From Flavobacterium swingsii (GTDB taxonomy: Bacteria; Bacteroidota; Bacteroidia; Flavobacteriales; Flavobacteriaceae), in contig NZ_FOJT01000003.1 of NCBI RefSeq assembly GCF_900111965.1, positions 372,001-436,000 of the forward strand: a stretch of 64,000 nucleotides of DNA, given 5' to 3'. This document shows positions 36,829 to 45,119 of this stretch, piece by piece; position 1 is the first letter of the stretch; each line of letters opens with the position of its first letter. The notes under the pieces were generated by a model, which worked only from the letters and a program-made list of their open reading frames with translations, was not told the DNA's origin and did not search any database. Made by a program: the position numbers and the translations under genes.

Positions 36829-38736
36829 ATGAGAAACAAATTTATTTTATGTTTTATTTTTAGTTTAATTTCTTTTTTTTCGTACTCTCAAAAAGTTAAT
36901 TTAGACGTATTTTCAATTCCAGATAGTTTAAAATTAAGCGCAAATGCAGTTATAAGATTAGACCAAATGGATATTGATATTAACTCTCAACGGAATATGA
37001 ATATCAAAAACAAAAGGATAATCACAGTTCTTAACGAAAAAGGAATTGAAGCGATTAATGCTTATCAAAGTTATGACAAAAGAACTAGTATTAATCGAAT
37101 TGATGCTACGGTTTATAACGCTTTTGGTAAACAAATAAAAAACCTAAAAAGAAATGATTTTAAAGATCAAACCGCTGTTGCGGGCGGAACAATTTTTTCA
37201 GATAGTAGAGTTGTTTATTTAGAATATACACCCACAGAGTATCCATTTACAATTGTTTATGAAAGTGAAATAAGAACGTCAAATACAGCGCTCATTCCTC
37301 AGTGGTCACCTTTGAATGAGTATTTTGTGAGTACTGAAAAAAGTATTTTAAATGTAAACTGTGTAGAGTCTTTAGGTTTGAAAAATAAAGAATTCAATTT
37401 TTTAAACTATAAGATTAATAAAAAAACAGACTCACAAACACAACTTTCATATGAAGTCAATAATTTAATAGCACAAAAACCAGAGGATTATACGCCAAAT
37501 GCAATCACTTTTCCTAAAGTAATGATGAGTTTAGAATCCTTTAATTTAGAGGGAGTTGATGGGAATATTAAGAATTGGAAAGAATATGGGCAATGGTTTG
37601 CAGAGAAAATTTTGTCAGGAACGATTGACTTGCCAGAAGAAACTAAAGTTAAAATTAAAAAGCTTATAGGCAATGAAACAGACCTAATTAAAAAGGCAAA
37701 ACTTGTTTATAAATACATGCAAGAAAAAACAAGATATGTAAGTGTACAGGTCGGAATAGGTGGTTTTAAACCAATGTTAGCAAAAGATGTAGATAGATTA
37801 GGATATGGTGACTGTAAAGCTTTGTCTAACTATACAAGGGCGCTATTAGATGTGGTTGGTGTGCCTTCCTACTATACTGAGTTGTACGGAAGTTATAATA
37901 AAACGGATATTGAAACAGATTTTTTTTCAATACAAGGGAATCATGTGATTTTATGTGTTCCTAATAAAGAAAATTATATTTGGTTAGAATGTACTAGTCA
38001 AGATGCTCCTTTTGGATATCAAGGAACTTTTACCGATGACAGAAACACTTTGGTTGTCAAGCCAGAAGGAGGAGAGATTGTAAGAACTAAGGTTTATTCA
38101 GATAAAGGAAATAGTCAAATTAGTAAAGGAAGTTATTCATTGTCCGATAATGGAGATTTATTTGGATCGGTTGTCATAGAGTCTGAAGGCTCACAGTATA
38201 ATAGGAAATTCGGTATCGAAAAAATGTCACCTCTAGATAAAGAGACTTATTATAAAGGATATTGGGATAATATTAATAATTTAAAAATACTTAAAACAAC
38301 ATTTTTAAACGATAAAGAGAAAATAAGTTTTATTGAAAACGTTGATATTTCTGCCGAAAATTATGGAAATATTTCTGCCAATAGAATGATGTTTGCTGTA
38401 AATGTTTATAATAAGTATAATAGTGTTGTAAAAAAAATAAGGAATCGAAAAAATGAATTCGAAATACAAAGAGGGTATTATGATGATGATGAAATTGAAA
38501 TGAATCTTCCAGAAAACTTTATTGTAGAAGCGAGTCCAAACAATGTAGAATTAAAAACTAAATTTGGAGAGTATAAAACTGAAATCGTTGTTAAAGCAAA
38601 TAATAAATTGATATATAAAAGAACCATGTTAATCAACAAAGGACTTTATTCAAAAACAGAATATGACGAATATAGATTATTTATGGAGCAAGTAAACAGA
38701 AATGACAACTCAAAAATTATATTAATAAAAAAATAA
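36829..38736 (+). CDS. DUF3857 / transglutaminase-like exported protein, catalytic Cys and His retained
   Basis: 635 residues with a signal peptide (about 1-20, ending SYSQ). An N-terminal DUF3857 beta domain (about 40-190) is followed by a transglutaminase-like core with Cys in YGDCKALSNY (about residue 333) and His in GNHVILCV (about 381). The usual acidic residue is replaced: WLECTSQ instead of WLD-x-T. A C-terminal beta domain follows. It is the first of three related genes in the aromatic operon. Substrate unknown. Confidence 0.88.
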   Translation: MRNKFILCFIFSLISFFSYSQKVNLDVFSIPDSLKLSANAVIRLDQMDIDINSQRNMNIKNKRIITVLNEKGIEAINAYQSYDKRTSINRIDATVYNAFGKQIKNLKRNDFKDQTAVAGGTIFSDSRVVYLEYTPTEYPFTIVYESEIRTSNTALIPQWSPLNEYFVSTEKSILNVNCVESLGLKNKEFNFLNYKINKKTDSQTQLSYEVNNLIAQKPEDYTPNAITFPKVMMSLESFNLEGVDGNIKNWKEYGQWFAEKILSGTIDLPEETKVKIKKLIGNETDLIKKAKLVYKYMQEKTRYVSVQVGIGGFKPMLAKDVDRLGYGDCKALSNYTRALLDVVGVPSYYTELYGSYNKTDIETDFFSIQGNHVILCVPNKENYIWLECTSQDAPFGYQGTFTDDRNTLVVKPEGGEIVRTKVYSDKGNSQISKGSYSLSDNGDLFGSVVIESEGSQYNRKFGIEKMSPLDKETYYKGYWDNINNLKILKTTFLNDKEKISFIENVDISAENYGNISANRMMFAVNVYNKYNSVVKKIRNRKNEFEIQRGYYDDDEIEMNLPENFIVEASPNNVELKTKFGEYKTEIVVKANNKLIYKRTMLINKGLYSKTEYDEYRLFMEQVNRNDNSKIILIKK

Positions 38737-38743
38737 TTAACCG

Positions 38744-40726
38744 ATGTCAATAAAAAAAGCTTTTATTCTAGGACTACTTATTACTTTTTCAAATTCATAT
38801 TGTCAAAAATTTGAGTTAGGAAAAGTAACAATAGAAGAATTGAATGAAAAGAAGCATTCCAAAGATACATCTGCAGTGGCAGCCTTTCTTTTTAAGAAAG
38901 CAAAAACCTTTTTTGATTATGATGTTAAAAATGGTTTTGTAGCAAGAACAGAGTTTTCTATTAGACTAAAGATATACAAAAAAGAAGGATTGAAATGGGC
39001 TAATTTTGAAATGCCTTATTATGTTGGTTATGAGAACTTAGATGACGATATAATTTCAATTTCAAAAGCATTTACTTATAATGTAGAGAATGGGAAAGTA
39101 ATAAAAGAAGAAGTTTCCAGTGAAGGAAAATTCAAGGAGAGAATTAATGAGTTTTGGCAAACAAAAATCATAACATTCCCAAATGTAAAAGTTGGGTCAG
39201 TAATAGAATTAAAATATGTATTGAAATCTCAAAATTTATCAGAGTTACCTGTTTTTCAATTTCAATATAAAATACCCGTAAATTATGCTCAATATGTGAC
39301 TGAGATACCTGGTTTTTATATTTATAAAGGAATAAAAACAGGATATGTAGATATTACTATGGATGATAAAATTGAATATAAATCACAAACATTTAATGAG
39401 CATTACACGACTAAAACTCTACATTATCAACAAATAAAAACTACATATGGTGTAGTCAATGTTCCAGCACTTATAGAAGAAGACTATGTAAGTAATATAA
39501 ATGATTATTATGGTAAAATTGAAAATGAACTTCAAGTTATTCAATTTCCAAATCAAAAGCCTAAGCAAATGGCAACAACATGGGAAGATGTTGCAAAATC
39601 TATTTATTTAGAAAAGGAATTTGGAAAAGAATTAGAAAAAGTAGATTATTTTATTAATGATGTTAAACCTCTTGTATTAAATCTAAATTCTGATAATGAA
39701 AAGATGTTAAAGATTTTTGAGTTTATTAAATCTAGAATGGTTTGGAATGGGAAATATGGATATTATACTAATAAAGGGGTTGAAGTTGCATATTTGGAAA
39801 AAACTGGAAATGTTGCCGAAATAAACCTCATGTTAGTTTCTATACTAAGAATGGCAGGTATAGATTCTAATCCAGTTTTAATAAGCACTAGAGAAAATGG
39901 AGTCGCATTATTTCCAAACAGATCTAAACTTAATTATGTAATTGCATCAGTAACTATTGATGGTAAACAATTGTTGTTGGACGCAACTGAAAAATGGAGC
40001 AGTATCAATATATTACCCATTAGAGATTTAAATCAAACAGGAAGATTAATAAAAAAAGATGGTTTGTCATCAGAAGTTGATTTGATGCCTAAAATGATTT
40101 CAAATAATTTTGTGAATTTGATAGCTTCAATCAGCCCAGACGGAGAGGTTAACGGAAATATAAGAGAACAATATTTTCATTATTGCGGGTCAAGTTTTAG
40201 AAATAAATATTCAAATCTATCCGAAGAATCGTATCTTGAAAAATTAGAAAACACACACAAGGGAATTCAAATAAAAGACTATAAAATTGAGAATAAGTAC
40301 GATTTAGATAAGCAAGTTATAGAAATTTATTCTTTTAAAGATAATAATTCTGTTGAAATCATTGGAGATAAAATGTATTTCTCTCCATTATTGATGTTTG
40401 AAAAAAATGAAAATTTATTTAAACAAGAGAATAGAAAATATCCAGTTGACTTTATTTTTCCAAAGCATGATAAGTACACTATTATTATCAATATTCCAGA
40501 AGGTTACGTTGTTGAAAGTTTGCCTACAGAAAGTATTTTAAATACTGAAGAAAAGTTTATTGACTTCAAATTTTTAGTTTCAAAAAATGTAAAGCAAATT
40601 ACTGTTGTTATGAGTTTAAAAACTGAAGTCTCAATTGTAAGTGCAGAAAATTATACAATTCTTAAAGATTTTTTCAGGTTGTATTTAAGCAAACAAACTG
40701 AGAAAATAGTACTTAAAAAAGTTTAA
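38744..40726 (+). CDS. DUF3857 protein with degenerate transglutaminase core (paralog 2)
   Basis: 660 residues, signal peptide ending near SYCQ. Same layout as the previous gene, but the catalytic Cys position reads GNVAEIN (Ala) and the His position reads LNYVIAS (Asn), while the Asp side (LLLDAT) is kept. It is thus probably a non-enzymatic, binding version. About half of the residues visibly match the next gene, beginning with MSIKK-x-FILGLLITFSN. Confidence 0.85.
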   Translation: MSIKKAFILGLLITFSNSYCQKFELGKVTIEELNEKKHSKDTSAVAAFLFKKAKTFFDYDVKNGFVARTEFSIRLKIYKKEGLKWANFEMPYYVGYENLDDDIISISKAFTYNVENGKVIKEEVSSEGKFKERINEFWQTKIITFPNVKVGSVIELKYVLKSQNLSELPVFQFQYKIPVNYAQYVTEIPGFYIYKGIKTGYVDITMDDKIEYKSQTFNEHYTTKTLHYQQIKTTYGVVNVPALIEEDYVSNINDYYGKIENELQVIQFPNQKPKQMATTWEDVAKSIYLEKEFGKELEKVDYFINDVKPLVLNLNSDNEKMLKIFEFIKSRMVWNGKYGYYTNKGVEVAYLEKTGNVAEINLMLVSILRMAGIDSNPVLISTRENGVALFPNRSKLNYVIASVTIDGKQLLLDATEKWSSINILPIRDLNQTGRLIKKDGLSSEVDLMPKMISNNFVNLIASISPDGEVNGNIREQYFHYCGSSFRNKYSNLSEESYLEKLENTHKGIQIKDYKIENKYDLDKQVIEIYSFKDNNSVEIIGDKMYFSPLLMFEKNENLFKQENRKYPVDFIFPKHDKYTIIINIPEGYVVESLPTESILNTEEKFIDFKFLVSKNVKQITVVMSLKTEVSIVSAENYTILKDFFRLYLSKQTEKIVLKKV

Positions 40727-40801
40727 TTTGTGCCAGTTTTAAATTATGTAAAAACAATATTTTGTATATATAACAATAAATATTAATAACAATAAAAAAA
40801 T

Positions 40802-42799
40802 ATGTCAATAAAAAAAATATTTATTTTAGGGCTTCTTATAACATTTTCAAATATTTACGCTCAGAAATTCGAGTTAGGGAAAGTAACTATTGCTGAGCTT
40901 CAAGAAAAAACACACCCAAAAGACACAACTGCTGTCGCAGCTATTTTATATAATGTCGGAAGAACTTATTTCGAATATAGTCAAAACGATGGATTCATAA
41001 TGATAACCGAAGTTACTACTCGAGTAAAAATTTATAAAAAAGAAGGTTACGAATGGGCTAACAAAGCAGTTTCTTTTTATGTTGGTAATTCTCCAGAAGA
41101 ATCTGTAGATTTTTCGAAAGCAGTAACCTATAATTTAGTAAATGGAGCAATAGAAAAAACAAAACTAAAAAGCGAAGGAGAATTTGTAGAGAAAACAAAC
41201 AAATATTATTCTACAAAAAAAATCACGATGCCTAACGTAAAAGTTGGTTCTGTGATAGAATATAAATATGAGTTAAAATCTAAGTATTTTTCTAAATTTC
41301 CAGATTGGGATTTTCAAGAACAAATTCTGGTGAATTATTCTGAATACAAAACAGTAATTCCTGAGTACTTTCTTTATAATACATATAGAAAAGGTTCTCT
41401 AAAGCCATTAGAAACTAAAACAAGTTCAAAGATTAGTATAACGCTAACCAGTAAAGAGTTGGGTTTTGGAGGATATAAAAAGGATAGCGAAACAATAAAT
41501 TACACCAATAGTATAGTAACTTATTTATCAGAAAATATTCCTGCCATAAAAGATGAAGTTTATGTAAATAATATTGAAAACTATAGTTCAAGTGTAAAAC
41601 ATGAACTTTCGGCTACTAAATTTCCAAACGATTATACCAAAGCTATTTCGCAAACTTGGGAAGATGTTGTAAAAACTATTTATGAATCTGATGAATTTGG
41701 TGGAGAATTAAACAAATCTAATTATTTTGAAGAGGATTTAAAAGCAATTCTTGCAGGTTTGACAACGCAAGAAGAAAAGACAAATGCCATTTTTAATTTT
41801 GTTCAATCTCGAATGAATTGGAATGATTATAATGGTTATAGATGCGATGATGGTGTGAAGAAAGCCTACAAAGATAAAAAAGGAAATATTGCTGAAATAA
41901 ATATTATGCTCGTTGCAATGTTGCGTTATGCAGACATCAAATCGAATCCTGTTTTATTAAGTACACGTAGTAACGGAATCCCAGTTTACCCATCAATAAC
42001 AGGCTTTAATTATGTGGTTGCGGCTGTAGAATCTGACAAAGGTTTAATACTTCTAGATGCATCAAATAAAAACACAACACCAAATATATTGCCAATGAAA
42101 GCCTTGAATTGGTTTGGAAAAATTATAAGAAAAAACAATACTTCAGAAGATATAGATTTGATGCCAAAACAAAATTCAAAATCTGTAATAAATTTATTTG
42201 TTAATATAAATGTAGATGCTTCAATTGATGGAAGAATTCAAGAACAATATTTTGATTATAATGCTTTAAATTTTAGAGAAAAGCATAAAATTTTATCACA
42301 AGAAAATTATTTAGAGAAATTAGAAAAAGAATCTAATATAGAAGTTAGCGATTATACGATTGCTAATAAATTAGATTTAACAAAACCAGTAATAGAAACC
42401 TATAGTTTCAAAAGGAGTAATTCTATCGAAAAAATTGGCGATAAATTATATTTTTCTCCCTTATTGTTTCTAGCGGAAACAAACAACCCTTTTACACAAG
42501 AGAAAAGAGAATATCCAATAGATTATGGTTTTCCTAGTCAAGAAAAAATAAATTTAAATATCACAATACCTGAAGGATATATTGTAGAATCTATGCCGGA
42601 AAAAACAGCCATAGGGATAAGTGATAATCTTGGAATTTTTAGATTAAACATTTCCAATACTGCCAATAAAATACAAGTAATAGTTTCTACAGAAATAAAT
42701 ACACCAATTTTTCCAGCAGATTATTATGAAGAATTGAAAGCTTTTTACGGTAGCATAGTTAAAAAAGAAACCGAAAAAATTGTATTAAAAAAGATATAA
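40802..42799 (+). CDS. DUF3857 protein with degenerate transglutaminase core (paralog 3)
   Basis: 665 residues, signal peptide ending near IYAQ. A close paralog of the previous gene: QKFELGKVTI and TAVAAILY at the N-terminus, GNIAEINIMLVAMLR at the lost Cys position, FNYVVAA at the lost His position, LLDAS at the Asp position. It is separated from paralog 2 by 75 nt of AT-rich spacer with no gene, and it ends one base before the next ATG. Confidence 0.85.
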   Translation: MSIKKIFILGLLITFSNIYAQKFELGKVTIAELQEKTHPKDTTAVAAILYNVGRTYFEYSQNDGFIMITEVTTRVKIYKKEGYEWANKAVSFYVGNSPEESVDFSKAVTYNLVNGAIEKTKLKSEGEFVEKTNKYYSTKKITMPNVKVGSVIEYKYELKSKYFSKFPDWDFQEQILVNYSEYKTVIPEYFLYNTYRKGSLKPLETKTSSKISITLTSKELGFGGYKKDSETINYTNSIVTYLSENIPAIKDEVYVNNIENYSSSVKHELSATKFPNDYTKAISQTWEDVVKTIYESDEFGGELNKSNYFEEDLKAILAGLTTQEEKTNAIFNFVQSRMNWNDYNGYRCDDGVKKAYKDKKGNIAEINIMLVAMLRYADIKSNPVLLSTRSNGIPVYPSITGFNYVVAAVESDKGLILLDASNKNTTPNILPMKALNWFGKIIRKNNTSEDIDLMPKQNSKSVINLFVNINVDASIDGRIQEQYFDYNALNFREKHKILSQENYLEKLEKESNIEVSDYTIANKLDLTKPVIETYSFKRSNSIEKIGDKLYFSPLLFLAETNNPFTQEKREYPIDYGFPSQEKINLNITIPEGYIVESMPEKTAIGISDNLGIFRLNISNTANKIQVIVSTEINTPIFPADYYEELKAFYGSIVKKETEKIVLKKI

Positions 42800-42800
42800 T

Positions 42801-43127
42801 ATGAATCTAAAAAACTCACAACTCGAAGTTGATAATTGGATAAAAAACCACGGAGTTCGTTATTTTAATGAGCTTACAAATATGGCGCAACTTACCGAAG
42901 AAGTAGGCGAGGTAGCTCGTATTATTGCACGTCGTTATGGAGAACAATCCGAAAAAGAATCCGATAAAAACAAAGATTTAGGTGAAGAACTTGCCGATGT
43001 TGTTTTTGTAGTTTTGTGTTTGGCAAATCAAACAGGAATCGATTTACAAGCTGCGTTTGACAAGAAACTAGACCTAAAAACAAATCGCGACCACGACCGT
43101 CATCATAACAACGAAAAACTGAAATAA
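42801..43127 (+). CDS. MazG-like nucleotide pyrophosphohydrolase
   Basis: 108 residues, one MazG-type four-helix domain with the Mg-binding EEVGE (about 30-34) and EELADVVFVV (about 61-70). It hydrolyses nucleotides to NMP and PPi; probably a house-cleaning enzyme. Fixed within the aromatic operon between DUF3857 and aroA. Confidence 0.9.
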   Translation: MNLKNSQLEVDNWIKNHGVRYFNELTNMAQLTEEVGEVARIIARRYGEQSEKESDKNKDLGEELADVVFVVLCLANQTGIDLQAAFDKKLDLKTNRDHDRHHNNEKLK

Positions 43128-43129
43128 TT

Positions 43130-44356
43130 GTGAATTTACTTCTGCAATCAACTATCGTTAATCAACAATCTTCAGTCAAAATTTCTGGTTCTAAATCGGA
43201 AACCAATAGATTGTTATTGTTGCAAGCATTGTATCCGAACTTAGTTTTAGAAAACGTTTCTAATTCCGATGACTCCGAAGTTATGATTAAAGCATTAACT
43301 TCAAATGAAACTGTAATCGATATTCACCACGCAGGAACGGCCATGCGATTTCTTACAGCTTATTTTGCTCAAAAAGAAGGTAAAGAAGTGATTCTTACTG
43401 GTTCCTCTCGAATGAAAGAGCGACCAATAAAAATTCTAGTTGAAGCCTTACAACAACTCGGAGCAGAAATCTCATACGAAGAAAATAAGGGTTTTCCACC
43501 CATAAAAATTATTGGTAAAAAAATCACTCAAAATAAAGTGTCGCTTCCCGCAAATGTAAGTAGTCAATATATTTCGGCATTATTACTAGTCGCTCCAAAA
43601 TTGGAAAACGGACTAGAATTAACATTAATTGGAGAAATAACATCTGTTCCGTACATAAAAATGACTTTGGCTTTGCTTAATGATTTAGGAATTGAAACTT
43701 CATTTATTGATAACAAAATTTCGGTATTACCAAAATTCACAATTCATAATTCACAATTCGTAATTGAAAGTGATTGGTCTTCCGCTTCCTATTTTTATTC
43801 AATAATTGCACTTTCAGAAATAGGAACACAAATCACATTGTCCAGTTATAAGCAAAATAGTCTGCAAGGCGATTCAGTATTAGCAGAAATTTATAAGGAT
43901 TTTGGAGTAGAAACTACTTTTGAAGATAATCAAATTCATTTGCGTAAAGACAAAAATTGTCAATTGTTAATTGTCAATTATCAATTAAATAATGCTCCAG
44001 ATATTGCTCAAACCATTGCCGTAACTTGTTTCGGACTAGGAATTGGCTGTCACCTTACAGGTTTACATACATTAAAAATAAAAGAAACTGATAGACTAGA
44101 AGCTTTACAAGTTGAATTAACAAAATTGGGCGCAAATGTCTCTGTTACCAATGATAGTTTAACTCTAGAAGTTTCAAATTCAATCAATTCAAATGTAAAA
44201 ATCTCAACCTATCAAGACCATCGTATGGCTATGGCATTTGCACCATTAGCCTTAAAAGCATCAATTATAATTGAAGATGCTGAGGTAGTTTCAAAATCGT
44301 ATCCCAATTTTTGGAGCGATTTACAAAGTGTAGGTTTTAAAATGAATGAAGTATAA
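43130..44356 (+). CDS. aroA: 3-Phosphoshikimate 1-carboxyvinyltransferase (EPSP synthase)
   Basis: 408 residues. It joins shikimate-3-phosphate and PEP in the shikimate pathway. Motifs: SGSKSETNRLLLL (about 20-32), HAGTAMRFLTA (about 66-76), SDWSSASYF, and KETDRLEAL near residue 321. The GTG start at 43130 follows the previous stop by two bases. Two stretches, 43732-43766 and 43955-43990, are built of AATTCACAATTC and CAATTGTTAATTG type repeats that elsewhere are intergenic; in the protein they appear as IHNSQFVIES (about 203-212) and CQLLIVNYQLN (about 280-290), each near a loop. Confidence 0.95.
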   Translation: MNLLLQSTIVNQQSSVKISGSKSETNRLLLLQALYPNLVLENVSNSDDSEVMIKALTSNETVIDIHHAGTAMRFLTAYFAQKEGKEVILTGSSRMKERPIKILVEALQQLGAEISYEENKGFPPIKIIGKKITQNKVSLPANVSSQYISALLLVAPKLENGLELTLIGEITSVPYIKMTLALLNDLGIETSFIDNKISVLPKFTIHNSQFVIESDWSSASYFYSIIALSEIGTQITLSSYKQNSLQGDSVLAEIYKDFGVETTFEDNQIHLRKDKNCQLLIVNYQLNNAPDIAQTIAVTCFGLGIGCHLTGLHTLKIKETDRLEALQVELTKLGANVSVTNDSLTLEVSNSINSNVKISTYQDHRMAMAFAPLALKASIIIEDAEVVSKSYPNFWSDLQSVGFKMNEV

Positions 44357-44357
44357 A

Positions 44358-45119
44358 TTATCTCGAAATTTTATCAATCATATTCAAGAAATCATTAATT
44401 TTTTCAGACGAAATGGGTAATTCCGTTTTATTAGTTAGTGTAATCCAACCTCCATTTGATTTGTCGTATCGTTCAACGTACGAAGTGTTTATAAGATAAG
44501 ATTTATGAATGCGACAAAAAGAATTATTTTGTTTCAATCCATCTTCAAAATTTTTGATAGAACGGCTCACAGTCATTTTTTTACCATTATCCAAATAAAT
44601 TTCAGAATATGAATTGTCTGCTTTGATGTAAATAATTGTTTCTGGTTTTATAAAATGCAATTGATTTCCCTCAGGAACAGCGATTTTGTTTATTTTTTTA
44701 TCTTGAATAATACTTTTCAAACTCGAAAAAGATTCCTGGTTTTGTTTGTTTTTTTTCTTTTCAAAACGTTCGAGAGCGTCTTTAATTTCTTCTTTGTTTA
44801 ATGGTTTTAACAAATAATCTACAGCTGAAATTTTCAAAGCTTCTATCGCATAATGATTGTAGGCAGTGGTAAAAATGATGGAAAAATCGACCAGATTTTC
44901 GTCAAAAAAATCTAATATTTCCAATCCACTATAATTTGGCATCTCAATATCAAGAAAAACAAAATCGGGCTTGTGTTTTCTAATAGCTTTTACTCCCGAA
45001 GGCAAATCATCGGCAACGGCTGTAATTTCGATATTCGGAAAATGATTTTCCAAAATGTTTTGCAATAAAATTTGTGCTCTTTTTTCGTCCTCGATGATGA
45101 CGGTTTTATATTTATTCAT
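44358..45119 (-). CDS. LytTR-family response regulator
   Basis: 253 residues. Receiver domain (1-120) with the phospho-acceptor Asp57 in FVFLDIEMP, acidic IIEDE near residue 10 and Lys in LLKPL. LytTR DNA-binding domain (about 145-250) with IYIKADNSYSEIYLDNGKKM in shortened form and CRIHKSYLIN. It overlaps the sensor kinase gene by 8 nt, so the two are a pair. Likely targets are the direct repeats at 47997-48028 and 50358-50389. Confidence 0.95.
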   Translation of the reverse strand: MNKYKTVIIEDEKRAQILLQNILENHFPNIEITAVADDLPSGVKAIRKHKPDFVFLDIEMPNYSGLEILDFFDENLVDFSIIFTTAYNHYAIEALKISAVDYLLKPLNKEEIKDALERFEKKKNKQNQESFSSLKSIIQDKKINKIAVPEGNQLHFIKPETIIYIKADNSYSEIYLDNGKKMTVSRSIKNFEDGLKQNNSFCRIHKSYLINTSYVERYDKSNGGWITLTNKTELPISSEKINDFLNMIDKISR

